A DNA stretch of 20,469 nucleotides from a virus. A program made the position numbers and the translations under genes. Below the pieces are notes generated by a model. It worked only from the letters and a program-made list of their open reading frames with translations. It was not told the DNA's origin and searched no databases. Shown here one piece after another: positions 1 to 6,186 of the stretch. The first letter of the stretch is position 1, and the number at the start of each line of letters is the position of its first letter. Location: positions 1-20,469 of the IMG/VR virus record IMGVR_UViG_3300032006_000120; one strand, 5' to 3'.

Positions 1-333
1 TTTTACAGCCACGTGGCCTCTATTTTTAATTTTGCCAACCTTAGTACTAGAAGTAAAAGTTTTCTCGTTTTTTTCTCCTATACCTACTACTGTGTATGTA
101 AATTTGTTAATGTCGTTTACATTTTCTTTTACAAATTTTTTGTGATCAGAACGAAAGTCATAGCAATATATGTGATTGAAATAGTTTTCCATTTCTCTAG
201 CAAACCCACCTTCTCTTGCACCAACATCTACACCGTTTCCGTTAGGTTTAATGTACGGAACTGCTAGTTGAAATGTAGTATTCCAGCGGTTGATTTTTCT
301 CGCCCAACTATCTTCTGGACCCTTTATTTTCAT
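1..333 (-). CDS. FkbM-like SAM-dependent methyltransferase, N-terminal part (runs off the window)
   Basis: The reading frame opens at ATG 333 and stays open for 111 codons to base 1, so the C-terminal half lies outside the window. Residues 35-43 (VDVGAREGG) form a Rossmann SAM-binding motif I, and the acidic end of the next strand is seen in YCYDF (D59). This is the layout of FkbM-family methyltransferases, which usually O-methylate sugars or other small molecules. The ATG shares one base with the helicase stop (TAATG), so the two are translationally coupled at the tail of the primase-helicase operon. The catalytic C-terminal part is not visible, so the assignment rests on motif I and on similarity of plan to the second FkbM-type gene at the right edge. 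Another class I methyltransferase is possible. Confidence 0.7.
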   Translation of the reverse strand, partial: MKIKGPEDSWARKINRWNTTFQLAVPYIKPNGNGVDVGAREGGFAREMENYFNHIYCYDFRSDHKKFVKENVNDINKFTYTVVGIGEKNEKTFTSSTKVGKIKNRGHVAVK

Positions 334-1760
334 TACTGTTCTTCGTCTGAGTGTAGTTCGTTTAGTAATTGTCTTAGTTTGCCACCTTCAACTGTTGCTT
401 TAATCTTGCCAACCTCATCTCCTTTAGTTGGATCTGGTACTCTTGGTTGTGCATCAGTTTTGTCCTTGCTCACTTTAGATTTTTGTTTTAATGAATCATA
501 TATTGGACTTTTAGTTTTACCTTGATAATTTTCTTCCTCTTCTAAATCTCTAATTCTTAAACTGTCAACATCAAATTCTAAATCAACTTTTTGCCCAACA
601 CCGCTTGAACTTCTCGTTTTCATAAACTGAATTTGATACCTACCACGTTCTTTCATTGCTCTACTTGTAAAGATACCTATTACGTTGTCTGCTGTTTGTA
701 CTTTGGATAATCCGCCCGCTATGTGAGAATGGTCAAATTCAATCTCTTCAACACTTGCTCTGTTCAACTGTGATGCTGTTGCTAATAAACATTGTTTCTC
801 AACTGCTAAATTTCTTAGTTCTTCCGAAACATATTTGTCTTTAATAAACAAATCGCTTGGGGATATTCTTTTTGATTTTGGCATCATTAGATCCAGATAA
901 TCAATTAATACTCCGTCAAGTTTCTTTTTAGTTTTAAGTTCTAATTCTTTAATATATGTTCTAATATCTAAAACAGTACTACCACTTGGCAAATATTTGA
1001 TATACAGCAATCCAGATTTTTTAGCTAACATTTTAACTTTCATTTCAACATTATCTATTTCTGGAAATACTTTACGTGTTGGAATGTTAGTCATCATTGC
1101 ATCTAATCTCATAGCAGTAAGTTGTTCACTTAATTCAAATGAGATATATGCAACGTTCAAGCCAGCTGTTGCCCAATTCACTGCAAGATTCTGTAAGAAT
1201 AAACTTTTACCTGCGCCTGATCCACCTGCAAAAATGTTTAATTCACCTCGGTTAAAACCACCGAACAGTCTCTTATCAATGTTTGGCCAACCTGTGCTGA
1301 CCTGTCCGTTAGAGTTTTTCAAAAACTCTAATCTACCTTTTGGATCTTCAAAGTAGTCTGTACCTAGATCTTTTGTCAATCCTACACTTACCGCGGCCTT
1401 CACCATATCTTCTACTGGAGCATAGTCGCCCTTTTCAAGTAAGTCTGCAGATTGTAAAATTGCACTTTCTAGTGCCTTGTGTCTGGAAAACGTTTCAAAT
1501 TCATCCAATAACCAATTAAAGTGACTTGGATCTAAATCTTTTGCTGATTTTAATTTAATATCGTGTTTAGCATTAACCTGTTCAACATCAGGCATAACTT
1601 TGTATTCTTCTACATAGTCTTTAATAAATTTTGCAATAGGTTGTAATTTTCTATCAAAACTTTTTGGTGTAAAAATATTTTGTGCTCTAGCAAATGATTC
1701 AGCATCAGCTAATAGCATTTCTAAATATAACTTTTGTACATCTATATTATAATCAGCCAT
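333..1760 (-). CDS. 41: Replicative DNA helicase, DnaB/T4 gp41 family
   Basis: This 475-residue protein is a RecA-fold replicative helicase that unwinds DNA 5' to 3' ahead of the lagging-strand machinery and works with the primase encoded upstream. Seen in the sequence: an N-terminal helical domain (about 1-130), Walker A GGSGAGKS at 179-186, the catalytic-glutamate strand SFEL at 207-210, Walker B VLIDYLD at 284-290, and the SQLNR motif near 330-334. The length matches T4 gp41 (about 475 residues). The C-terminal 70 residues are charged and of low complexity, as often seen in tails that bind a loader or primase. ATG 1760 is chosen because GGAG (1767-1770) lies six bases upstream. It overlaps the radical SAM gene by 8 bases. 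Its stop overlaps the next ATG by one base. Confidence 0.93.
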   Translation of the reverse strand: MADYNIDVQKLYLEMLLADAESFARAQNIFTPKSFDRKLQPIAKFIKDYVEEYKVMPDVEQVNAKHDIKLKSAKDLDPSHFNWLLDEFETFSRHKALESAILQSADLLEKGDYAPVEDMVKAAVSVGLTKDLGTDYFEDPKGRLEFLKNSNGQVSTGWPNIDKRLFGGFNRGELNIFAGGSGAGKSLFLQNLAVNWATAGLNVAYISFELSEQLTAMRLDAMMTNIPTRKVFPEIDNVEMKVKMLAKKSGLLYIKYLPSGSTVLDIRTYIKELELKTKKKLDGVLIDYLDLMMPKSKRISPSDLFIKDKYVSEELRNLAVEKQCLLATASQLNRASVEEIEFDHSHIAGGLSKVQTADNVIGIFTSRAMKERGRYQIQFMKTRSSSGVGQKVDLEFDVDSLRIRDLEEEENYQGKTKSPIYDSLKQKSKVSKDKTDAQPRVPDPTKGDEVGKIKATVEGGKLRQLLNELHSDEEQ

Positions 1761-2682
1761 TTAAATCTCCACAAAATATTTTACAATAATTATTAGCAGT
1801 TTCCAACCGTTTTGTCGATTCATAAAAATTTACCACGTCTTTATCCGTTAAAATATCTTTAATTTTTTTATTTTTAATATTGTATTTTTTATTTCTAGGG
1901 TTCCACATTGTTTTATATGCAATCAAGTAAGTTCCTATATAACAACAAGGATAAAAGTCACCAAACGCCGAAATGAATATAAAGTCTTTTACTTTACCGT
2001 GCTTTAGACATTGAGGGCTCATTTTTTCAGGTGCTTTACCTTCCATAATCAGAGATCGTGTATTTTCCTCTGTTGATCTATATTTTTCACTTGGTATCAA
2101 ATTTTTATCATAATTTGGATCAAAGCCTTTAATACTAGTAATTATTCTGAAGTTATTAATGCCTAAAGATTTTGCCATTGTTTTTGCTTCTTCAATTTGA
2201 TGCTCATTGTGTTTAAAGACTATAAATTTCCATACTGATTGTACACCCGAAGCACCAACTATTTTTAAAGCTCTAAGCACTGTTGGCCATTTAGAATTTA
2301 CTCTGTACAAATGATTAGTATCCTCAAGTCCATCTATACTAAATTCTATCTCATCAGTTGGTGATAAAATTTCTACAAGATTTTGCCAAAAAGATTCTCT
2401 TTTGCCACTTGCGTTAGTTGTTATTTGCACACGTATTTGCATATTTTTAATTCTTTTGACTAACTCAAGAAACTTTGAGTGGTATATAGCATCACCAGTG
2501 TTACCTTCAAAATGAACTACTTCTGTGATACCTTCTAAAAAATTACAGAGAACATCAATGTCCATTTCTTGTATTTGTTTCACTTTTGGAAATTGTTTTT
2601 TAAACCAAGTACGTGGACAACCCGAACAGCCAATTATACATTTATTAGTAATTTCAATATTAAATTTATATTTGTTATCCAT
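1753..2682 (-). CDS. Radical SAM/SPASM-domain enzyme
   Basis: This 309-residue protein carries the radical SAM cluster motif CxxxCxxC at C15, C19 and C22 (NKCIIGCSGCPR), a GNTGD segment (60-64) in the usual SAM-contact region, and TIM-barrel strands ending ITTNA (88-91) and FSIDG (114-118). The C-terminal part has further cysteines, C225, C246-C247, C300 and C304. With the motif GDFYPCC these look like a SPASM or twitch domain holding an auxiliary Fe-S cluster. Such enzymes use a 5'-deoxyadenosyl radical on peptides, sugars or nucleotides; the substrate cannot be read here. It lies between primase and helicase, overlapping each by 8 bases, so it is made with the replication proteins. Possible roles are base or nucleotide modification, peptide modification, or a sugar reaction linked to the glycan genes. 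Confidence 0.88.
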   Translation of the reverse strand: MDNKYKFNIEITNKCIIGCSGCPRTWFKKQFPKVKQIQEMDIDVLCNFLEGITEVVHFEGNTGDAIYHSKFLELVKRIKNMQIRVQITTNASGKRESFWQNLVEILSPTDEIEFSIDGLEDTNHLYRVNSKWPTVLRALKIVGASGVQSVWKFIVFKHNEHQIEEAKTMAKSLGINNFRIITSIKGFDPNYDKNLIPSEKYRSTEENTRSLIMEGKAPEKMSPQCLKHGKVKDFIFISAFGDFYPCCYIGTYLIAYKTMWNPRNKKYNIKNKKIKDILTDKDVVNFYESTKRLETANNYCKIFCGDLNG

Positions 2683-3379
2683 ATATTTTTCTTTTCAAAT
2701 CGATTTTTAACTTATTAGTTTCAGTACTTTTAAGTATCGATTGAATTGTAAATAGTCTGCCATATTTGTTCGTGGCTTCAGCAACGTCATGTATTTTTTT
2801 ATTCCATTCCGGAAATGCAACACCCCAACCAAACTCAATTGCTTGATTAATTAACTTTTGTCCAGGTTTATCTTTGTCTGGAACAATTATAATTTGCCTG
2901 TTTAAATTCTCAATCAACTCTTTTTGTGTATCATTTATCTCTGATCCTAATATGCTGACACCAGAAACGGCAATAGCATCAAATGGGCCTTCTGTTACAA
3001 TTACAAATTTTCTTGTCCAGTCTTGTGCGTCCATATTAAAAACATATCCTGGTTGAACATCTGTATAATATTTTATTCCATCTTTTGGATCAAAGGAATG
3101 TTCTTGTAATCTTCTTCCTGTATATCCAACTACTTCCCCTTTCCAGTAAAACGGAATTATTACTCTGTTCGCCATATCAAAAAAAGGATCAGACGAATAC
3201 ATAAAGTCATACCATTCAGCACCAATTCCTCTTCCTTCTAGATATGATAGTAATTTGTCAACTAATTGTTTTTGTTTGCTACTCAACGTTGCTTTTACAA
3301 CATATTTTTCACCGTCCCAAACTTTTTTATCAATATATCTATCTAACCACCATTCTAATCTGTGACAATTAGCTGGCAA
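2675..3379 (-). CDS. 61: DNA primase, catalytic (TOPRIM) part, in frame with the zinc-finger part upstream
   Basis: This is the polymerase half of a DnaG/T4 gp61-type primase, which makes RNA primers for lagging-strand synthesis. Counting from the first plausible start (TTG 3379), residues 71-91 form the basic strand-rich RNA-polymerase subdomain (IPFYWKGEVVGYTGRR). The TOPRIM fold follows, with the metal-binding glutamate in TEGPFDA (E130) and the aspartates in PDKD (D168, D170). No ATG fits: the frame is continuous with the zinc-finger gene upstream, separated only by a TGA at 3404-3406 and eight codons (FIGFNKTK). Those eight codons read naturally into KLPANCH, so the true product may begin upstream through readthrough or from a non-ATG codon. 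The stop overlaps the radical SAM start by 8 bases. The TOPRIM identity is clear; the start is not. Confidence 0.82.
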   Translation of the reverse strand: MPANCHRLEWWLDRYIDKKVWDGEKYVVKATLSSKQKQLVDKLLSYLEGRGIGAEWYDFMYSSDPFFDMANRVIIPFYWKGEVVGYTGRRLQEHSFDPKDGIKYYTDVQPGYVFNMDAQDWTRKFVIVTEGPFDAIAVSGVSILGSEINDTQKELIENLNRQIIIVPDKDKPGQKLINQAIEFGWGVAFPEWNKKIHDVAEATNKYGRLFTIQSILKSTETNKLKIDLKRKIYG

Positions 3380-3403
3380 TTTTGTTTTGTTAAATCCTAT
3401 AAA

Positions 3404-3406
3404 TCA
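3404..3406 (-). other. In-frame TGA interrupting the primase gene
   Basis: The codons around the stop read AGG AAA TGA TTT ATA GGA on the minus strand. The frame upstream codes the zinc ribbon and the frame downstream codes the TOPRIM domain with no shift. TGA is a genuine stop elsewhere in this phage: it ends genes at 1753, 9440, 12891, 16534 and 19969, where it overlaps the next start. Genome-wide recoding of TGA is therefore unlikely. A single change of TGA to TGG would give tryptophan and one intact protein. Confidence 0.75.
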
Positions 3407-3742
3407 TTTCCTTTTAAAAGATTCAACACCCGACTCCTCTTGACGTATTGCTTCAATTGTCAACTTTTGTATAGTTTGGTCTGGAATACCAAGATATCCC
3501 ATAAGCAATCTCATTCTTTGTGAAAGTCGTCTACCAATTACATAACTTGTTTTAAATCCACAATTGAAACAGTGATAAGATGTAGTGCCATCAGCACTAG
3601 TCATTATTCCTCCACGTTTCTTTTTGTCTTGTGTTTCTCCATTATGAATACAACATGGAGCATTAAATGATATCCACCCAGACGGAGTTTTCTTTCTAGC
3701 CGCAGGTAAAGACGTCAGTATCGTTGACTGGATCAGGTTCAT
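3404..3742 (-). CDS. 61: DNA primase, N-terminal zinc-binding part, ends at an in-frame TGA
   Basis: This 112-residue product carries a CHC2-type zinc ribbon: C30-x2-H33 (CCIH) and C58-x2-C61 (HCFNC). It includes the RGG and DGT-like features that precede the second cysteine pair in DnaG-type primases. In the family this domain reads the template and selects the priming site. A short helical stretch follows (about 65-112), ending ESFKRK at a TGA (3404-3406). The frame then continues uninterrupted into the TOPRIM half (distance 363 bases, a multiple of three), so the two pieces look like one gene of about 355 codons broken by a single stop. ATG 3742 lies 11 bases after the stop of the virion-like gene, with no obvious ribosome binding site. 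Alternatives are a real two-gene primase, stop readthrough, or a sequencing error. Confidence 0.8.
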   Translation of the reverse strand: MNLIQSTILTSLPAARKKTPSGWISFNAPCCIHNGETQDKKKRGGIMTSADGTTSYHCFNCGFKTSYVIGRRLSQRMRLLMGYLGIPDQTIQKLTIEAIRQEESGVESFKRK

Positions 3743-3753
3743 ACAGTACTATT

Positions 3754-4560
3754 TTACTGTCTATATAGGATTTTGTCAATGGTTCCTGTATTATCAGTTG
3801 CATTATCCCAACTGAATCTTACCGAATGGTAAACACCGGTAAAGTTATAATAGTATACCATACTTGTAGGCAAAATATACGATACAGTACTTGATGCCTC
3901 ACCATCTAAGGTAATATCAAAGAAGTCAGCATCAGCAGGACTTGATGCCATGGTACCTTGTACTTTAATATCTCCTGCAAAATCTTGAGTGTATATTGCA
4001 ATAGTATGTAATGCTTTATTATTATTAATACCAGGTTTAGCATCTATGGCACTAGATGTTTTTGCTAAAGGTCCGCCTGTTCCTGTAAATTGTGTAACAG
4101 AAGTACTTGCAACAAATTCTGGATAAGCACCATCTAATACCTCAATACTACCAGCGGCCGCGTATCCTGTATCAGCATAAGTTACTTCTCTGCTTAAATC
4201 TGATTTAACTTCACGTACAGCAAAATTATAAAATTTAGCATCTAATGGTAATAAATCACCTTCGGTAATTGTGCAAGATGCATCTCCTTTAGTGCTTACT
4301 GTAGACCCATCATCTAAAATAGTGAGTGTTTTGGTTAATACGGACTTTTTGGTCTCTGTATCAATCATATTAAATTCGTAGGTTTTTGAAGTAATATCCT
4401 GTGCCTTTTGATCCTCATTTTTAAAGGTAAAAGTGACAGGGTTTGATACCCCTCTATGTAGTGTTAAACGTCTATCGTACACTTTTGAGTTCCTTCCGTG
4501 ATAACCATTTATATAGCATATTACCAAGTTTGATAGTAAATACCTTTGAACTGTTTGCAT
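3754..4560 (-). CDS. Putative virion structural protein, BppU-like N-terminal domain
   Basis: This 268-residue protein looks like a beta-rich phage structural protein. Residues 27-110 (VYDRRLTLHRGVSNP onward) have the plan of the N-terminal domain of baseplate upper protein BppU and related tail proteins: a beta strand with RG, then TFTFKNED, a YEFNMID strand, and an alternating-strand segment ending in EGDLLPLD. The C-terminal half is Ser/Thr/Gly-rich with strand-forming repeats and no catalytic motif, as in tail or fibre-associated proteins. It is the only structural-type gene in a replication neighbourhood, and a T4-type late-promoter-like CATAAATA lies 16 bases before the ATG. It is divergent from the plus-strand gene at 4593. 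The N-terminal MQTVQRYLLSN leads straight into the domain, so ATG 4560 is kept although no ribosome binding site is visible. Confidence 0.6.
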   Translation of the reverse strand: MQTVQRYLLSNLVICYINGYHGRNSKVYDRRLTLHRGVSNPVTFTFKNEDQKAQDITSKTYEFNMIDTETKKSVLTKTLTILDDGSTVSTKGDASCTITEGDLLPLDAKFYNFAVREVKSDLSREVTYADTGYAAAGSIEVLDGAYPEFVASTSVTQFTGTGGPLAKTSSAIDAKPGINNNKALHTIAIYTQDFAGDIKVQGTMASSPADADFFDITLDGEASSTVSYILPTSMVYYYNFTGVYHSVRFSWDNATDNTGTIDKILYRQ

Positions 4561-4576
4561 AGTACATATTTAACAG

Positions 4577-4584
4577 TATTTATG
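4577..4584 (-). promoter_or_regulatory. Possible T4-type late promoter (CATAAATA)
   Basis: On the minus strand, CATAAATA (4584 to 4577) matches the T4 late promoter TATAAATA at seven of eight bases. It lies 16 bases before the ATG of the virion-like gene, in the 32-base gap between divergent genes. A late promoter suits a structural gene. The region is AT-rich, so a chance match is possible, and no supporting -35 element is expected for this class. Confidence 0.4.
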
Positions 4585-4592
4585 GATATACG

Positions 4593-4967
4593 ATGAGTGA
4601 AATTTTTAAGACATTAAGGGACAAATTTCCTTTTTTAAGCCTAATTAGAAAGGGTGATTTGGAATTTGTTGGTATAGTTCAAAATCAAGACAATAATGTA
4701 ATCAGCTTTTATGATTATGGTAGATTAATGAATCCACAAGATAAAATGAGATATTTGAAATGTGGTGAAATTTGGTGGTACGAGTCTAATAGAAAATTAC
4801 CAATTAACATATTCCTTAAAGGAGATTTTAGATATTTCCGTTCAACATTGGTAACTTTAAATTCAAAAGATATTCAAATAGTCGAAGGCCCAACTGTTAA
4901 GTTATCTGAAATTTCAAAGAAACGGGTAAAAAGAAGAACTATCCAATTAGTCAGAAAACCTGTTTAA
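4593..4967 (+). CDS. Conserved-looking phage protein of unknown function
   Basis: This 124-residue soluble protein has no motif I recognise. It starts with a short helix, then shows mixed beta strands with aromatic clusters (GEIWWYESNRKLPINI at 58-73). It ends in a basic tail (SKKRVKRRTIQLVRKP), which suggests contact with nucleic acid or an acidic partner. The composition and codon use resemble its neighbours, and it is the only open plus-strand frame in this stretch, so it is very likely real. It diverges from the virion-like gene at 4560 with 32 bases between. Its stop overlaps by four bases the stop of the minus-strand miniprotein (4964-5122), leaving no room for a separate terminator. 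Confidence 0.65.
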   Translation: MSEIFKTLRDKFPFLSLIRKGDLEFVGIVQNQDNNVISFYDYGRLMNPQDKMRYLKCGEIWWYESNRKLPINIFLKGDFRYFRSTLVTLNSKDIQIVEGPTVKLSEISKKRVKRRTIQLVRKPV

Positions 4968-5122
4968 ACTTTTCCGTCTGAATTAATATATTTTGCGTAA
5001 TATATCGTTAAAGGATTATCTGGTTGATAATGTAATCCTTCATCCATTGATTTTTTTGAGCGATGATTGGAGTTTTTCTTTTTGGATTTTTTAGTGGCTT
5101 TACGTTTTTTCCTGTGTTGCAC
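4964..5122 (-). CDS. Small lysine-rich protein (52 residues), unknown function
   Basis: A minus-strand frame from GTG 5122 to TAA 4964 codes 52 residues: a strongly basic first half (QHRKKRKATKKSKKK) and an ordinary second half (DEGLHYQPDNPLTIYYAKY). It accounts for the otherwise empty 130 bases between the DnaE-like gene and the plus-strand gene, and it overlaps the end of the DnaE-like gene by 23 bases, as is usual in this operon. No ribosome binding site precedes the GTG. An in-frame GTG at 5140 and an internal ATG (at DEGLHYQ) are alternative starts. GATAAATA just upstream (5138-5131) resembles a late promoter. A perfect 8-base inverted repeat (5011-5018 with 5033-5040) lies inside the gene. 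A basic miniprotein like this could bind DNA, but that is a guess. Confidence 0.45.
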   Translation of the reverse strand: MQHRKKRKATKKSKKKNSNHRSKKSMDEGLHYQPDNPLTIYYAKYINSDGKV

Positions 5123-5693
5123 TAAAATTATATTTATCACGTGATAATAAATTTAGTTGAACTACGATTGCATGAGCATAAGCAACTGCGTGTGATTTTT
5201 TAAAGAAGTAACTACCATCACTTGGTTTATCCCATACTTCCTTTAATATAATATCCCAACCCATATTCAGCAAATATCTTTTTGCTGGACGTATTATAGC
5301 TAATACAGCCGCAAGTTGTTCTATTGTTTTTGGTTTTAGTGTTGAAACTATTTTATAATGTCCATTTAAATGAAAAAGTTGGTCAACAATTTTCTCATCA
5401 GTAAGTAAGTCCCAATTTGGTTCTTGTATCATAAGTTCTACAAGTTCCTGTTCTGATTTTATGTTTTTATAGATACCAACATTTAAACAATCAATTTTAA
5501 AGTAACCTCTGTCTTCAGCATTTTTATAATCTAAAGTTGAATTTCCTGTTATTGGATGTTCTGGTACCGCATGAAAGTAAACACCAGTTTTGTGTTTTTC
5601 GTGTGTTTTGTCATTAATAATAGACGCTGGTGTATGTTTAAATAATTTTAACACACCGTCTCTATCATGAAAATCTATATCTACATCAGGCAT
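5100..5693 (-). CDS. Miniature DnaE-like protein (bacterial Pol III alpha core, C family)
   Basis: This 197-residue protein reads as a condensed version of the catalytic core of bacterial DNA polymerase III alpha (DnaE, about 1100 residues). In order: PDVDIDF (2-8), matching the two-aspartate palm motif; EKHKTGVYFHAVP (32-44), matching GKHAGGVVIAP; YFKIDCL (64-70) with D68, matching the third catalytic aspartate region VKFDFLG; FHLN..LKP..IEQLAAVLAIIRP (107-136), matching the FQLES to RPGP segment; and KKSHAVAYA (165-173), matching NKSHSAAYA. The PHP, tau-binding, OB and clamp-binding parts are absent. ATG 5693 (TAATG with the upstream stop, AAGGA about 8 bases before) is preferred to ATG 5723. 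Whether it polymerises DNA, regulates, or is an inactive relic cannot be read. Confidence 0.7.
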   Translation of the reverse strand: MPDVDIDFHDRDGVLKLFKHTPASIINDKTHEKHKTGVYFHAVPEHPITGNSTLDYKNAEDRGYFKIDCLNVGIYKNIKSEQELVELMIQEPNWDLLTDEKIVDQLFHLNGHYKIVSTLKPKTIEQLAAVLAIIRPAKRYLLNMGWDIILKEVWDKPSDGSYFFKKSHAVAYAHAIVVQLNLLSRDKYNFSATQEKT

Positions 5694-5944
5694 TATTCTG
5701 TTCCTTGTGGCCTTTCTTTCCATGATCTAGGCTTATAAGTTCCGTTATGAAGTGCCTCCATGTTTATTGCTAACTGTTTTTTATGTTCGGCTGTTAATCT
5801 TGCTTTTTTCTTTTCCATATTTTTTAAAACTTGTTCCACATTACTTTGTCCTGTAATAATTTGTGCTGTATTCAACATTGCCATCATGGGCAATCCAAAT
5901 ACAAAAATAAAAAATAATATCATTATTATTACAAAAGTTTTCAT
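5693..5944 (-). CDS. Small single-pass membrane protein, unknown function
   Basis: This 83-residue protein begins with one strongly hydrophobic segment (residues 4-24, VIIMILFFIFVFGLP), which is probably a membrane anchor or an uncleaved signal. A charged soluble part of about 55 residues follows (EKKKARLTAEHKKQL), likely helical and perhaps coiled coil. No family is recognised. Its ATG (5944) overlaps the preceding stop by one base, and its own stop overlaps the ATG of the DnaE-like gene by one base, so it is coupled on both sides. Membrane anchoring of a protein in a replication operon is unusual. A role in tethering replication to the envelope, or in host-membrane take-over, is only a possibility. 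Confidence 0.65.
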   Translation of the reverse strand: MKTFVIIMILFFIFVFGLPMMAMLNTAQIITGQSNVEQVLKNMEKKKARLTAEHKKQLAINMEALHNGTYKPRSWKERPQGTE

Positions 5945-6186
5945 TAGTGTAAACGTTTTTTTACTTTTTCGTCATGGTATCTTATAAATTCATTTTTAGT
6001 ACCCGGCTTTAATATTTCTAAAACTTGTAACATCTTATGATAGCCAACACTTTCTTTTACTTTTGCGTTCATATCTGGCATACAAACTTTACCAATATCA
6101 CCGTTGTGTTTAATGTGTATTATCATATCTCCGTCTTCAAGATCAAAATCTAATTCGTCATCAATGTCGATTTTAACCCTACTCAA
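5944..6186 (-). CDS. Small acidic protein of unknown function, TTG start
   Basis: This protein has about 80 residues, with an acidic opening (KIDIDDELDFDLEDGD) and a basic, mixed alpha/beta remainder ending EKVKKRLH. No known family is recognised. The reading frame also extends upstream to ATG 6252, but that would put 22 extra residues inside the neighbouring gene. TTG 6186 is chosen because a strong Shine-Dalgarno AAGGAGG (6199-6193) lies six bases before it, and because it limits the overlap with the zinc-finger gene to 8 bases, like other junctions here. Its stop is coupled to the next ATG (TAATG). The acidic N-terminus could imitate DNA or bind a basic partner, which is speculation. Confidence 0.65.
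   Translation of the reverse strand: MSRVKIDIDDELDFDLEDGDMIIHIKHNGDIGKVCMPDMNAKVKESVGYHKMLQVLEILKPGTKNEFIRYHDEKVKKRLH

Noticed and set aside
13-525. Plus-strand open frames at 13-267 and 268-525 that might be genes
   Set aside because: They lie opposite the FkbM-like and helicase genes, whose frames carry clear motifs. The plus-strand translations are rich in F, S, C and Y, as expected of antisense shadows.
3404-3406. Genome-wide recoding of TGA as tryptophan
   Set aside because: TGA ends genes at 1753, 9440, 12891, 16534 and 19969 in ATGA or GTGA type overlaps, so it works as a stop in this phage.
5011-5040. Inverted repeat AAGGATTA...TAATCCTT as a terminator
   Set aside because: The 8-base stem is perfect but AT-rich, with a long loop, no directly following T run, and it lies inside a probable small coding region. 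I did not list it as a terminator.
5100-5723. Start of the DnaE-like gene at ATG 5723
   Set aside because: It would overlap the membrane-protein gene by 31 bases and add ten residues before PDVDIDF. ATG 5693 gives the TAATG coupling seen at other junctions.
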